Below are positions 21,160 to 30,597 of a stretch of 64,000 bases of DNA, in pieces. A model generated the notes under the pieces. It worked only from the letters and a program-made list of their open reading frames with translations, was not told where the DNA came from and did not search any database. The DNA comes from an uncultured Actinomyces sp. GTDB taxonomy: Bacteria > Actinomycetota > Actinomycetes > Actinomycetales > Actinomycetaceae. The stretch spans positions 19,352 to 83,351 of the forward strand of contig URAS01000014.1 in assembly GCA_900545825.1 (NCBI GenBank), written 5' to 3'. Within the stretch, counting starts at the first letter, position 1. Each line of letters opens with the position of its first letter. Position numbers and translations under genes: made by a program.

Positions 21160-22121
21160 GTCGTCGCCTGCGGCTCGATGGCCATGACGTATTCGCGGGA
21201 CACCGAGTTCGTTCTAAACCCCAGGTCGTTGAGCATGGCTAGCGTCGCGTCGTCGTCGGCCGCAGCCGAGATCCCCACGGTATCGAGCGACATCTTGGCG
21301 AACGCACTGATCGAGGTGGCAATCATCGCCGAGAGGATCGTCGAGTCGTAAGCTTCGTCCAGTCCGTACATGTCGATGTAGCCCTGCCGGGTTCCGACGG
21401 CGTCCCAGTCCTGGGTATAGACGGAGGCGATGAGGAAGCCGATGACCCGGCTGCGGTCGGTCGAACAGTCCTGGGCGACGACCGAGGCCTCGGGGAGGAA
21501 CGCCGCACGCGAATCGCGCCATTGATCCGTGGTGAACGGCTGGGATCCGTTGTCGCGCCCCATCCGGTTGAATGCCCGCCGGATCTCGTCGTCCAGCTCC
21601 TTCCGCCAGGGCGAAACGGTAATCATCGGGGGGATGTCGATGAGGGGAATCGGGGCATTGGTGGGGCGCTCAAGCTCGAGGTACGCCGCCGAACACGTGT
21701 AACCGGCCCGCACGAGATGCTGCTCGAAGCCCTCGTTCGTTGCCTCGACCTGGATGAGGATGTGGCCCGATCCCGTGCCTGCGTCGATGATGGTGCGCGC
21801 CTGCTGCGTCTGCCAGTCGTTTGTTGCTTGCCCGAGCCCGCGGCCGCGCCACGCAGGGGCGACCCCGCCCTCGCAGTGGACCACCGATCCGTTGACCTGC
21901 GAGGTCCGAACCCTGCCGTAGGCGACCAGATGGCCCTCGGCGTCGCGCCACCCGGTGATGGCCATAGGGGTGGCGTCGGAAAACCACTGTTCGACCTCGT
22001 CCACCGATGTCCGAAATGGCGGATTGTCGGAGGCCTCGATCACCGAGACGAGTTCGGCCAGGTCGGCGAGGTCTGACACGTCGATATCCACGCGCCTGAT
22101 ACCCGCGGGGATATCGTGCAT
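21156..22121 (-). CDS. Two-domain GNAT N-acetyltransferase (copy 1)
   Basis: A 321-residue protein with tandem GNAT folds. The first domain carries the acetyl-CoA loop APAWRGRGLGQATNDWQ at about 94-110; the second (about 165-315) has a weaker version. This layout is seen in actinobacterial mycothiol-synthase-like proteins, but the substrate cannot be predicted. It starts at ATG 22121 with a GGAGGTG site 4 nt upstream. A similar gene lies only 34 bp upstream, so the two are tandem paralogues inserted between parE and parC. The stop codon overlaps that of parC. Confidence 0.8.
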
Positions 22122-22155
22122 GCTGCACCTCCGGCTCGAGCTGATTTATTTCATT

Positions 22156-23205
22156 CTACAGGTCAACCGTGTAGACCATTCGCACGCCGATCTTGTTAAA
22201 TCCCAGCGCCTCGAGGGCGACGTCGCGCCCCTCGACACGGCTGAGGGTCGTCTCGATCGAAACGCCACCCAGGCCTTCGCGCCGGGCCTGCTCGATGACC
22301 CGGGCAATAACCGCAGCCCACGGGTCGTCGGTCGACGGGCCGGAGGCCTCGATTGCCGCATCCGCGTCGACGGCGGCAAGCCACGTCGTCGAGTGACGAC
22401 ACACGAGGGCGAATGCCTGAACCCGTCCCTCGTCGTCGACACAGACGAAACTGAGGTGCGGGTCGAGTGAGCGCGACACGCGGTTCCACCACCGCTGGGC
22501 CTGGGCTCTGGAGGCGCCCTGCCCCGCCGCCTTGGCGTTGTGGAGCCGACGCACGTCCGGCAGGTCGTGCTCCTGGAGCGGACGGACCTGACAGCTACAC
22601 CCGCACTCTGGCGCCGGCACCTCGTCGAGATTGTGGAGATAGACCCCGATGAACGAGGTCGGCGTGTATCCGGCGGCCGCGTAGAGCTGGCGGCGGTCGC
22701 GCTGCTGGGCTTCGACGACGTTGGAGATGCGGGCGGGCAACGTCGAATCCGGCCCCCACGCGTCGACGAGCAGCTGGCGGGCCCTGGCATCCTGCCAGGC
22801 CAGCAGGGCACGCCCAATACCGCGGCCGCGCCACTTGGGCATCGTCGCGGCGAACAGCTCGGCGCGCGCGACCTCGCGGTCCTCGCGATAAAGCCGGACA
22901 AGACCGAAAGCCTGAATGACGCCGGCGGAATCCACGCCGACCAGGGCGTCCGCATAACGGCCTTCGCAGGATTCCTCAATGAAACCGTCGAGCTGAGCCA
23001 CCGGGGTCCGCCTGATCGCCGTGCTCTCGTGCTCGGTGATACGGGTCAACCGCTGGAGCTCCTCGGAGTCCGATAGCGTCACTTTGCGCCAGGTAAGACC
23101 CAAGTGACTGCCCGGAATGGGGGCATGGTCCACCGGCGCAAGACGCTGAGCAAGGCTGACAACCATGGGACAAGCATACTTTAGTCCCGGGTCAGTCGTG
23201 ACCAT
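22156..23205 (-). CDS. Two-domain GNAT N-acetyltransferase (copy 2)
   Basis: A 349-residue tandem-GNAT protein, similar in layout to the next gene downstream. Its first domain has the acetyl-CoA-binding segment MPKWRGRGIGRALLAWQ, and its second domain keeps the fold without the RGxG loop. The ATG at 23205 begins 3 bp after the parE stop; ATG 23166 (VVSLAQRLAP) is an alternative. Neither has a strong ribosome-binding site, so translation may depend on coupling with parE. Function unknown. Confidence 0.78.
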   Translation of the reverse strand: MVTTDPGLKYACPMVVSLAQRLAPVDHAPIPGSHLGLTWRKVTLSDSEELQRLTRITEHESTAIRRTPVAQLDGFIEESCEGRYADALVGVDSAGVIQAFGLVRLYREDREVARAELFAATMPKWRGRGIGRALLAWQDARARQLLVDAWGPDSTLPARISNVVEAQQRDRRQLYAAAGYTPTSFIGVYLHNLDEVPAPECGCSCQVRPLQEHDLPDVRRLHNAKAAGQGASRAQAQRWWNRVSRSLDPHLSFVCVDDEGRVQAFALVCRHSTTWLAAVDADAAIEASGPSTDDPWAAVIARVIEQARREGLGGVSIETTLSRVEGRDVALEALGFNKIGVRMVYTVDL

Positions 23206-23208
23206 CGA

Positions 23209-25329
23209 TCACGCGTCGATCTGCTCCCGGTTGAGGTGCGAGGCCCCCTCGACGATGAAGTCGCGGCGGGGTGCAACCTGCTGGCCCATGAGCAGTTCAA
23301 AGACCTCTTCGGCCTTCGCGACCACCGCCTCGTCGGACAGATTGATGCGCCGCAGGACCCTCTTCGCGGGGTCCATCGTCGTCTCGGCCAACTGGTCGGC
23401 ATCCATCTCGCCTAGGCCCTTGTACCTCTGAATCGGCTCGCGCCACGTGCGCCCCGATTTCTTCAGCTTGGCGAGCTGGGCGTGGAGCTCGTCCTCGGAG
23501 TACGTATAGACATATTCCCGCGGTTTTCTGCCTTTTGCGTTGACCTCGATCCGATGGAGCGGCGGGACCGCGGCGTAGACGCGGCCGGCCTCGATGAGGG
23601 GGCGCATGTAGCGGAAAAACAGGGTGAGTAGCAGCGTGCGAATGTGGGCGCCGTCGACGTCGGCATCGGTCATCATGATGATTTTGCCGTAGCGCGCCTG
23701 GTCGAGGTCGAAGCTGCGCCCGGAGCCCGCGCCAACCACCTGGATAATGGCCGCGCACTCGGCGTTGGCCAGCATGTCGGACGTCGACGCCTTCTGGACG
23801 TTGAGAATCTTCCCACGAATCGGCAGCAACGCCTGGAAATCCGACGACCTCGCCTGTTTGGCCGTGCCAAGCGCCGAGTCGCCCTCGACGATGAACAGCT
23901 CCGACCCGTCGACGTCGTTCGACCGGCAGTCGGCCAGCTTGGCCGGCAGCGACGACGTCTCGAGGGCGTTCTTGCGCCGCGAGATCTCTTTATGCATGCG
24001 CGCCGACACGCGCGCCCGCATTTCGCCGACGACCTTCTCCATGACGGCGAACGTCTGCTGCTTGTCGTCGCGCTTCTTCGAGTCGAACCGCTCGGCCAGG
24101 CCCTCGGTGACGACGGAGTTGACGGCGGCGCGCACCTGCGGGGTCCCGAGGACTTCTTTCGTCTGGCCCTCGAACTGCGGCTCCGGCAGGCGCACCGAGA
24201 TGACCGCGGTGAGGCCGGCCATGACGTCGTCCTTCTCGATCTTCGCTTCCTTGGCCCCGAGCTTGAGCCGCTTGGACTTGCGATTCTGGGCGATCGCCTG
24301 GCGGACGACCTTGACGAGGCCGGCCTCGAAGCCGGCGACGTGGGTGCCACCCATCGGGGTGGCGACGATGTTGACGTAGGACCGCTCGATCGTGTCGTAG
24401 CCGACACCCCACCTCAGCGCGACGTCGACGAGGCACGTCCGTTCGAGCGTCTGCGTCGTCATCTGGCCCGACTCCTCGTCCAGGGCCTGCACGGTCTCCG
24501 AGTACGTGCGTTCCCCGGTGATCCGCCACACGTCGGTGACGGCGGCATCGGGGCTCAAGTAGTCGACGTAGTCGACGACTCCCCCGTCGTGTCGAACCTC
24601 CTCGTGCAGCGGTTCCTCGCGGCGCTGATCTTCGACGATGATCGTCAGGCCGGGCACGAGGAAGGACGTCTGCCTGACCCTGGCCAGCAGCAGCTCGACG
24701 TCAAAGCCGTCGGCCGCCGCGTCTGGGAAGATGTCGGGATCGGGCCAGAACCTCACCGTCGTCCCGGTGACGCCGCGGCGCGCCTTGCCGGTGACGCGGA
24801 GGGCGCCGGCGGGGTCGGCCTCGGTGAATGCCGCATGGGGGCTGGGCTCGCCCGAGTCGACGAACGTCCCCGCGCTGCCGCGCCGAAACTCCAACCCGTA
24901 ACGCTTACCGCCGCGGGTGACCTGGACGTCCAGGCGCTGCGAGAGCGCGTTGACGACCGAGGCGCCGACGCCGTGGAGGCCGCCGACCGATCCGTACGAG
25001 CTGCCGCCAAACTTGCCGCCCGCGTGGAGCTTGGTAAAGACGACGGCGACACCGCTCATCCCCGTCCCGGGAACCTCGTCGACCGGGATACCGCGGCCGT
25101 TGTCGGCCACGCTGGCCGACCCGTCGGCGTGAAGCGTGATGGTGATCCGGTCGCAATGACCGACCAGCGCCTCGTCCACCGAGTTGTCGATGACCTCCCA
25201 CAGGCAGTGCATGAGCCCGCGCAGGTCGGTCGAGCCGATATACATGCCCGGCCGCATGCGCACGGCCTCGAGGCCCTCGAGGACCTGCAGATGGGAGCCG
25301 TCGTACGTCGAAGATGGAGTAGGTGTCAC
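23209..25329 (-). CDS. parE: DNA topoisomerase IV subunit B
   Basis: ATPase subunit of topoisomerase IV, 706 residues. The GHKL ATPase domain has WEVIDNSVDEAL and DNGRGIPVD near the N-terminus, then GGLHGVGASVVNALS. The TOPRIM domain has EGDSALGTAKQARS and DADVDGAHIRTLLL. The AKQAR stretch after the EGDSA box is characteristic of ParE; GyrB normally has a Gly-Arg-Asp there. The start is GTG 25329 with no Shine-Dalgarno sequence; a TAGCAT hexamer ends 8 nt upstream, so the transcript may be leaderless. It is the partner of parC at 18.7 kb, and two acetyltransferase genes follow it. Confidence 0.93.
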   Translation of the reverse strand: MTPTPSSTYDGSHLQVLEGLEAVRMRPGMYIGSTDLRGLMHCLWEVIDNSVDEALVGHCDRITITLHADGSASVADNGRGIPVDEVPGTGMSGVAVVFTKLHAGGKFGGSSYGSVGGLHGVGASVVNALSQRLDVQVTRGGKRYGLEFRRGSAGTFVDSGEPSPHAAFTEADPAGALRVTGKARRGVTGTTVRFWPDPDIFPDAAADGFDVELLLARVRQTSFLVPGLTIIVEDQRREEPLHEEVRHDGGVVDYVDYLSPDAAVTDVWRITGERTYSETVQALDEESGQMTTQTLERTCLVDVALRWGVGYDTIERSYVNIVATPMGGTHVAGFEAGLVKVVRQAIAQNRKSKRLKLGAKEAKIEKDDVMAGLTAVISVRLPEPQFEGQTKEVLGTPQVRAAVNSVVTEGLAERFDSKKRDDKQQTFAVMEKVVGEMRARVSARMHKEISRRKNALETSSLPAKLADCRSNDVDGSELFIVEGDSALGTAKQARSSDFQALLPIRGKILNVQKASTSDMLANAECAAIIQVVGAGSGRSFDLDQARYGKIIMMTDADVDGAHIRTLLLTLFFRYMRPLIEAGRVYAAVPPLHRIEVNAKGRKPREYVYTYSEDELHAQLAKLKKSGRTWREPIQRYKGLGEMDADQLAETTMDPAKRVLRRINLSDEAVVAKAEEVFELLMGQQVAPRRDFIVEGASHLNREQIDA

Positions 25330-25337
25330 GATGACCC

Positions 25338-25343
25338 ATGCTA
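25338..25343 (-). promoter_or_regulatory. -10 hexamer (TAGCAT) of parE, probably leaderless
   Basis: Read on the minus strand, TAGCAT ends 8 nt before the GTG at 25329, and no ribosome-binding site is present between them. Confidence 0.4.
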
Positions 25344-25450
25344 GGACACACGGGTGTCACTTTCCGATTAGGCCCGCTGGCGGTTTCGGCCCATGGCGAA
25401 AGTCCCCCTTCCCGTTTGGCCGGATCGACAGAACTCCCCATCATGGAGAC

Positions 25451-25666
25451 ATGACACAGACTGATACCCTTACTGCCTCCGAAGCGGCCGACCTCTTTAC
25501 GACCGCCGACCGTTGCGACGTCTGCGGCGCGCAGGCGTGGGTGCGCGCCTTCATGCGCTCGGGCCAGCTGCTGTTCTGTGCCCACCACGCCCGTGAGTAC
25601 GCGTCGGCGCTCGAATCCGCCCAGCGTGTCGAGGACGGCCGCAACGGCATGTTCGCCGAAAAGTAG
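25451..25666 (+). CDS. Small zinc-ribbon-like protein (DUF7455 type)
   Basis: A 71-residue protein with CDVC near residue 26 and CAHHA near residue 47, forming a probable zinc-binding Cys/His cluster around a hydrophobic core (WVRAFMRSGQLLFC). Proteins of this type are widespread next to sigA/parE in actinobacteria, and their function is unknown. The ATG at 25451 fits the conserved family N-terminus; GGAG just before it is unusually close (2 nt), so initiation could be leaderless. A very strong terminator follows the stop codon. Confidence 0.82.
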   Translation: MTQTDTLTASEAADLFTTADRCDVCGAQAWVRAFMRSGQLLFCAHHAREYASALESAQRVEDGRNGMFAEK

Positions 25667-25690
25667 GCCCCCTCAGCGCCCCGAAACGTC

Positions 25691-25730
25691 AGGTCGCCTC
25701 CTGCGGTTTCCCGCAGGAGGCGACCTTTTT
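25691..25730 (+). terminator. Strong rho-independent terminator
   Basis: A perfect 16-bp stem (25691-25706 with 25711-25726), a TTTC loop and a T-run to 25730. It ends the small zinc-ribbon gene and could also stop transcription arriving from the convergent BASS transporter gene. Confidence 0.92.
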
Positions 25731-25745
25731 GCAGAACGGACGAGC

Positions 25746-26714
25746 CTAGTCGTCGTGGCGGCGCCACCACGCGGCGACGAGGCCGCCCGAGACGTTGTGC
25801 CACACCGAGAACACGGCCGCCGGCAGCGCGGCCGCGGGCGAGAAGTACTGCGCAGCGAGGCCCGCGGCCAGGCCGGAGTTCTGCATGCCGACCTCGATAG
25901 AGATTGCCCGCGCCGCCTTCCGCGGCGCCTTCGTCACGCGCGCCACCGCGTAGCCCAGGGCGTAGCCGCACCCATTGTGAAGGACGACGACGGCGAGGAC
26001 GAGGATGCCCGTCGCGCGGATCGCGTCGGAGGACGCCGCGACGACGGCCAGGAGGACGTAGGCGATGCCGGCGACCGACACCCACGGCAGGGCGGGGACG
26101 ACGCGGGCGACAAGGTCCTTGGCCACAAGCCGGACGACGAGGCCCGCGACGACGGGCACGAGGACGATCTTGACGATCGACAGCATCATCGCGCTGGCCG
26201 ACACGGGCAGGTATTGGCCCGCTAGCGCCAGCGTGAGCAAGGGCGTGAGGAGCGGCGAGAGCAGCGTCGAGATCGCCGTCATCGTCACCGACAGGGCGAC
26301 GTCGCCCTTGGCAAGGTAGGAAATGACGTTCGACGACGTGCCGCCCGGTGCGCACCCCACGAGGATGACGCCGGCGGCCAGCTCCGGCGGCAGGCGGAAC
26401 AGCGTCGCGAGGACGAGGCCGAGCAGCGGCATGACGACGAACTGGGCGGCGACGCCCACGAGGACCGGCACGGGCTTGCGGATAACGACGGCAAAGTCCG
26501 GGGGCGTGAGCGTGAGGCCCATGCCGAACATAATGATGCCGAGGGCGATCGTCGTGCCGGCGCCCAGCGGCTTGAAGACGCCGGGAAAGAGGAACGCCGC
26601 GGCAAAGGCCGCGATCATGATGAGGGGGAACACGGTGACGGCGATGCGCGCCGAGCGGTCCTCCTCGGTCGTGGTGTGAGACGGGACTGAGGCGACGGGG
26701 GCTTGAGTCGACAT
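25746..26714 (-). CDS. BASS-family sodium-dependent transporter (bile acid:sodium symporter family)
   Basis: A 322-residue membrane protein with about ten hydrophobic segments. FGMGLTLTPPDF in an early segment and VGCAPGGTSSNVISYLAKGDVALS in the middle are the signature motifs of the BASS fold, the second forming the sodium-binding crossover. Family members move organic anions such as pyruvate, pantoate or bile acids; substrate cannot be assigned here. ATG 26714 follows GATGGGGGC; ATG 26741 (nine codons longer) lies inside an inverted repeat and is less likely. It lies downstream of sdhCAB on the same strand, separated by that repeat. Confidence 0.87.
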   Translation of the reverse strand: MSTQAPVASVPSHTTTEEDRSARIAVTVFPLIMIAAFAAAFLFPGVFKPLGAGTTIALGIIMFGMGLTLTPPDFAVVIRKPVPVLVGVAAQFVVMPLLGLVLATLFRLPPELAAGVILVGCAPGGTSSNVISYLAKGDVALSVTMTAISTLLSPLLTPLLTLALAGQYLPVSASAMMLSIVKIVLVPVVAGLVVRLVAKDLVARVVPALPWVSVAGIAYVLLAVVAASSDAIRATGILVLAVVVLHNGCGYALGYAVARVTKAPRKAARAISIEVGMQNSGLAAGLAAQYFSPAAALPAAVFSVWHNVSGGLVAAWWRRHDD

Positions 26715-26733
26715 GCCCCCATCATCGCCACCG

Positions 26734-26768
26734 CCCACCATGTGACACAGAAACGTTCACATGGTGGG
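26734..26768 (-). promoter_or_regulatory. 12-bp perfect inverted repeat between sdhB and the BASS gene
   Basis: CCCACCATGTGA (26734-26745) and its exact complement (26757-26768) flank an 11-nt spacer. It sits 22 bp after the sdhB stop and just before the transporter start. It could be a terminator stem for sdhCAB (no U-tract follows) or a protein-binding operator. Confidence 0.5.
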
Positions 26769-26790
26769 CAACAAGCGGGTCGCTGGGCCC

Positions 26791-27546
26791 CTAGTTGTCG
26801 CGGGTCCTCCCCCGGAACCCCGCGCGGTAGCGCTCGCGGTTGACGCGGGCGACGGCAGTCAACGGAATCCCCGCGGGGCAGGCCTTGGCGCACTCGCCGT
26901 AGAGCGAGCACGGCCCGAAATACGCGTCGAGGGCGGCGACCATCCGCCGGGCCCGCCGCGACCGCTCGTGTCCGGCCTGGGGCATGAGGGCGAGGTGCGA
27001 GAGCTTCGCCCCGGCGAACAGCATGGCCGCACCGTTCGGGCAGGCCGCGACGCACGCGCCACACCCGATGCACGAGGCGAAGTCAAGGGCCTGCTCGGCC
27101 TGTTCCTTCGGCTGGGGTATCGAGTCGGCGTCGGGCGCCGTCCCCGTCATCACATCGACGGTGCCACCGGCGCGGATGAGCTCGTCGAGGGCACTCCGGT
27201 CGATCGCAAGGTCGCGGATCACGGGGAACGCCGCAGAGCGGAATGGCTCGATTCTGAACCGCCGAATCGACGGGAACGCCCGCAGGTGCTGTCGGCACGC
27301 CGGGGTGTTCGGCAGCGGCCCGTGCGGTTTCCCGTTGACGAGGAACCCGCAGCATCCGCACACGCCCTCGCGACAGTCGGACTCGAAGACGACGGGTTCC
27401 TTGCCCTCGTCGATCAGCTGGTCGTTGAGGCGGTCGAGGAGCTCGAGGATGCTCCACTCGCTCTCGGCGTCCTCGACGACATAGGTCTCGAAATGCCCGG
27501 CGTCCCGGGGACCGTCTTGCCTCCAGATCTCCAGTGTCACCTTCAT
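26791..27546 (-). CDS. sdhB: Succinate dehydrogenase/fumarate reductase iron-sulfur subunit
   Basis: A 251-residue electron-transfer subunit. The N-terminal ferredoxin domain has the 2Fe-2S ligands in SDCREGVCGCCG and a later Cys in NTPACRQH. The C-terminal domain has CIGCGACVAACP and CSLYGECAKACP, which supply the 4Fe-4S and 3Fe-4S ligands. It passes electrons from FAD in SdhA to the quinone site in SdhC at the membrane. The ATG at 27546 overlaps the sdhA stop by 4 bp (ATGA), so the three sdh genes are translationally coupled in the order C-A-B. Confidence 0.95.
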   Translation of the reverse strand: MKVTLEIWRQDGPRDAGHFETYVVEDAESEWSILELLDRLNDQLIDEGKEPVVFESDCREGVCGCCGFLVNGKPHGPLPNTPACRQHLRAFPSIRRFRIEPFRSAAFPVIRDLAIDRSALDELIRAGGTVDVMTGTAPDADSIPQPKEQAEQALDFASCIGCGACVAACPNGAAMLFAGAKLSHLALMPQAGHERSRRARRMVAALDAYFGPCSLYGECAKACPAGIPLTAVARVNRERYRAGFRGRTRDN

Positions 27547-29621
27547 CGGTAATCCCTCACCTGCAGGTCGATCAGCGAGAACGACAGCGGCTCGCTGTGA
27601 CGGATATGGCTGCCCTCCGGCGTCGTCTCCCACGCCGAGACCGAACACCACTCGTCGTCGTTACGTTTGGCCTCGCCCTCGGCGGTGGCGTATTCCCTGC
27701 GGAAGTGGGCGCCGGCGGATTCACGCCGGTCGAGGGCGTCGAGGATCATGATTTCGCCCAGCTCGATGAAGTCGGCGACGCGGCCGGCCTTCTCGAGTTC
27801 CTGGTTGAGCCGCTCAGGCCCACCGACAACCTTGAGGTCGCGCCAGAATTCCTCGCGCAGGTCGCGGACGGCGGCGAGCGCCTCAAGGAGGCCGGCCTCG
27901 TCGCGGCTGACGCCGCAGCCGGCGTAGAGGATGTCGCCGAGCTTGCGGTGGAACCACTCGGGCCGATGGGTACCGCCGATCGAGCAGAACCGGTTGATCC
28001 GCTCCTCGACGTCGTGGACGGCCTGTTTTGCCTCGAGCGAGTCGGTCGACAACGGCTTCTTGCCGACGAATCCCGCGAGGTAGTTGGGGATCGACAGCGG
28101 GAGGACGAACCACCCGTCGACGCTGGCCGACAGCAGCGAGTTCGCGCCCAGCCGGTTCGCGCCGTGATAGTTGTTCGACGCTTCGCCGCCGACGAACAGG
28201 CCGGGGATCGTGCTCATCTGGTCGAAGTCGACCCATAGGCCGCCCATCGAGAAGTGGGCGCCCGGTGCGATCCGCATGGGGACCTCGTAGGGGTTCTCCC
28301 CCGTCGCGTCGAGGTACATGTCGAAGAGGTTGCCATAACGTTCGGCGATGACCTCCTTCCCCAGCCGCTCGATCGCGTCGCGGAAGTCGAGGTACACCGA
28401 GTTGTGAAGCGGCCCGACGCCACGTCCGGCATCAATCTGGGTCCTCGCGTTGCGCGACGCGACATCGCGCGGCGTGAGATTACCGAACGCCGGATACTTC
28501 CGCTCGAGGTAGTAGTCGCGTTCGTCCTCCGGAATATCGCCCGGCGCCCGGTCGTCGCCGGGCTTAATGGGCACCCAGATGCGTCCGTCATTGCGCAGCG
28601 ACTCACTCATCAGCGTGGTCTTCGACTGCCAATGCGAGCTGACCGGCAGTGCGGTCGGGTGGAACTGAACGAAGCACGCCGAGGCGAAATAGGCGCCCTT
28701 GCGGTGGGCGCGCCACGTCGCCGTCGCGTTCGAGCCTTTCGCGAGGGTCGACCAGTGGTAAACCGAGCCGTAGCCGCCGGTGCAGAGGACGACGACGTGC
28801 GCCGTCCAGGCTCGGATCTCGCCGCTCAGGAGGTCGCGGGTCACGATGCCCTGTGCGCGCCCGTCGGCGACGATGAGGTCGAGCATCTCGGTGCGCGTAT
28901 GCATCGTCACGGTGCCCGCGTCGATCTGCGCCTGGAGGGCCTGCGAGCAGGCAATTTCGAGCTGCTGGCCGGTCTCGCCGCGCGTGTAGTAGGTGCGCGA
29001 CACCTGGACGCCACCAAACGAGCGCGTGGCGAGCTGGCCGCCATACTCGCGGGCGAAGGGCGCCCCGATCGCGTACATATGGTCGATGACTCTCACGGAC
29101 TCGCGGCCCAGACGGACGACGTCGGCCTCGCGGCCGCGATAGTCGCCACCTTTCACGGTGTCCTTGACGAACCGCTTGAGCGAGTCGCCGTCAACCTTGC
29201 GGGCCCGCGCCGCGTTGATGCCGCCCTGCGCGGCAACGGAGTGGGCGCGCCTGGGCGAATCATGGAAGCTGAAGCAGTCGACGTGGTAACCCAGCTGGCC
29301 CAGCGTCGCCGCAACCCCCGACCCGGCCAGGCCGGCGCCGACGACGATGACCGACATCTTCCGCCGGTTCGCCGGGTTGACCAGCCGGTACTCGGAGCAG
29401 CGGCGCTCCCACGCCGTCAAGGGGTCGCCGTCGGGCACCTTCGCGTCGAGGTTCGCTCCCACGCTGTAATCGGCGCCGGCGAGCGGCGGCGGGACCTCCG
29501 CCCCGGCCTCCGCTGGCGAGGATGGGGCGGCGAGGCCATTCACCGGAGCCTGGGCCGCCGCGTCCTCATGTTCGTTGATCATGCGGAGGGCGCCCTCAAC
29601 GAGGGACTTGACCATGCTCAT
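27543..29621 (-). CDS. sdhA: Succinate dehydrogenase/fumarate reductase flavoprotein subunit
   Basis: Catalytic subunit, 692 residues. An N-terminal extension of about 85 residues, rich in Ala and Pro, precedes the FAD-binding motif VVGAGLAGSGVAATLG. The histidine in RRAHSVAAQGGINA is the expected site of covalent FAD attachment. QFHPTALP and the C-terminal FAD motif GGEASNNYHGANRLGANSLLS follow. It interconverts succinate and fumarate. With a single five-helix-type cytochrome b subunit it resembles Bacillus-type sdhCAB and mycobacterial Sdh1; direction in vivo cannot be told from sequence. The ATG overlaps the sdhC stop by 4 bp; ATG 29615 is an alternative. Confidence 0.95.
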   Translation of the reverse strand: MSMVKSLVEGALRMINEHEDAAAQAPVNGLAAPSSPAEAGAEVPPPLAGADYSVGANLDAKVPDGDPLTAWERRCSEYRLVNPANRRKMSVIVVGAGLAGSGVAATLGQLGYHVDCFSFHDSPRRAHSVAAQGGINAARARKVDGDSLKRFVKDTVKGGDYRGREADVVRLGRESVRVIDHMYAIGAPFAREYGGQLATRSFGGVQVSRTYYTRGETGQQLEIACSQALQAQIDAGTVTMHTRTEMLDLIVADGRAQGIVTRDLLSGEIRAWTAHVVVLCTGGYGSVYHWSTLAKGSNATATWRAHRKGAYFASACFVQFHPTALPVSSHWQSKTTLMSESLRNDGRIWVPIKPGDDRAPGDIPEDERDYYLERKYPAFGNLTPRDVASRNARTQIDAGRGVGPLHNSVYLDFRDAIERLGKEVIAERYGNLFDMYLDATGENPYEVPMRIAPGAHFSMGGLWVDFDQMSTIPGLFVGGEASNNYHGANRLGANSLLSASVDGWFVLPLSIPNYLAGFVGKKPLSTDSLEAKQAVHDVEERINRFCSIGGTHRPEWFHRKLGDILYAGCGVSRDEAGLLEALAAVRDLREEFWRDLKVVGGPERLNQELEKAGRVADFIELGEIMILDALDRRESAGAHFRREYATAEGEAKRNDDEWCSVSAWETTPEGSHIRHSEPLSFSLIDLQVRDYR

Positions 29622-30379
29622 GAGATCACCCCCGAAAGAATGAGCAGGGGAATCGCGCCGTTGGCGAGGACGATTGACAGGGCGATGAGGAGGCCGACGA
29701 CGAACCAGACGGACCGAAGCCTGGGCCCGGTCATGCCGAAGTCGTGGACGGTGTTGTAGGCGCCCTGGGCGATGTGGATGGCGATGATGACCATGACGAG
29801 CGTGTAGAAGATCGCCATGCCGGGCCGCGAGAGGCTGGCGACGAGGTTCTCGTACGCCGAGAACTGGTACGCCGTCGCGGCGGCCCCCACCTTGACCGGC
29901 TCGTGGAAGCGGTCAGACTGGACCCCGGCGCCGATCGTCAGGTCGAGCAGGTGGACGACGAGGAAGCAGAAGACGACGAGGCCGGACAGCACCATCGTCC
30001 GCGCCGTCCACGTCAGCGGCGCCATGCCTTCCCGGCCGTGGCCGCCGCGTGCCCTCCGTCCCCGGTACCACACGGTGAGCCCTGCCCACACGTGGAGGAC
30101 GAGGCAGACGAGGAGGACGGCTCGAAAGATCCACAGGGCGCCCTCGTAGGGAAGCAGCGGATAGGCGAGGGTCCGCAGGAACTTGGCGTAGGCGTTGTAG
30201 TCCTCGGGCCCCAAGAAGACCTTGAGGTTGCCGACCATGTGGACGAAGACGAAGAGGGCGAAAATCGTGCCCGTCACCGCCATGATCGCTTTGAGGGTGA
30301 CGTTGGACGGCCTGGCCCGCCCGCTTGCCTGAACCGTCACTGTGTCGCCTGGGCCCGTCGCCACGCGTGGCGCACCCAT
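29618..30379 (-). CDS. sdhC: Succinate dehydrogenase/fumarate reductase cytochrome b subunit
   Basis: A 253-residue membrane anchor with five hydrophobic segments, the layout of single-subunit diheme anchors. Histidines in FVFVHMVGNL, LVLHVWAG, VVHLLDL and IAIHIAQGAY fall within membrane helices and are the expected heme ligands. It anchors SdhA/B and reacts with (mena)quinone. ATG 30379 has a near-perfect AAGGAGG about 7 nt upstream. It is the first gene of sdhCAB; the 218 bp between it and the sigma-factor gene hold its promoter and the sigA terminator. Confidence 0.92.
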   Translation of the reverse strand: MGAPRVATGPGDTVTVQASGRARPSNVTLKAIMAVTGTIFALFVFVHMVGNLKVFLGPEDYNAYAKFLRTLAYPLLPYEGALWIFRAVLLVCLVLHVWAGLTVWYRGRRARGGHGREGMAPLTWTARTMVLSGLVVFCFLVVHLLDLTIGAGVQSDRFHEPVKVGAAATAYQFSAYENLVASLSRPGMAIFYTLVMVIIAIHIAQGAYNTVHDFGMTGPRLRSVWFVVGLLIALSIVLANGAIPLLILSGVIS

Positions 30380-30544
30380 GAGGTACCTCCTTCTCCCGGC
30401 GCGTGAGAGATTCGTCACGTCCAGACTACGGGTGCCGATGCCGCAGATGCGCTCGTCGGGCGCCAATTGGACGGGGGAAATGACGGTTTGCCCGCAAAAA
30501 TGCCGCGACCCCAGACTTACGTCCGGCATCGCGGCGGAGAAACG

Positions 30545-30587
30545 CCGGCGCCCACCCGCCGAAGTGAATCGGTCGGGTGGGCGCCGG
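30545..30587 (-). terminator. GC-rich hairpin after sigA
   Basis: A 14-bp perfect stem (30545-30558 with 30574-30587) around a 15-nt loop begins 11 bp after the sigA stop. There is no U-run. A second, weaker hairpin (GCCGCGA/TCGCGGC) lies just beyond at about 30502-30535. Confidence 0.65.
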
Positions 30588-30597
30588 GAGGGAGGAT

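Noticed and set aside
26741..26761. A CRP-type site TGTGA...TCACA at the sdhB/BASS junction.
   Set aside because: The spacer is 11 nt instead of 6, and the half-sites are part of a longer 12-bp inverted repeat, so a hairpin or other operator is more likely.
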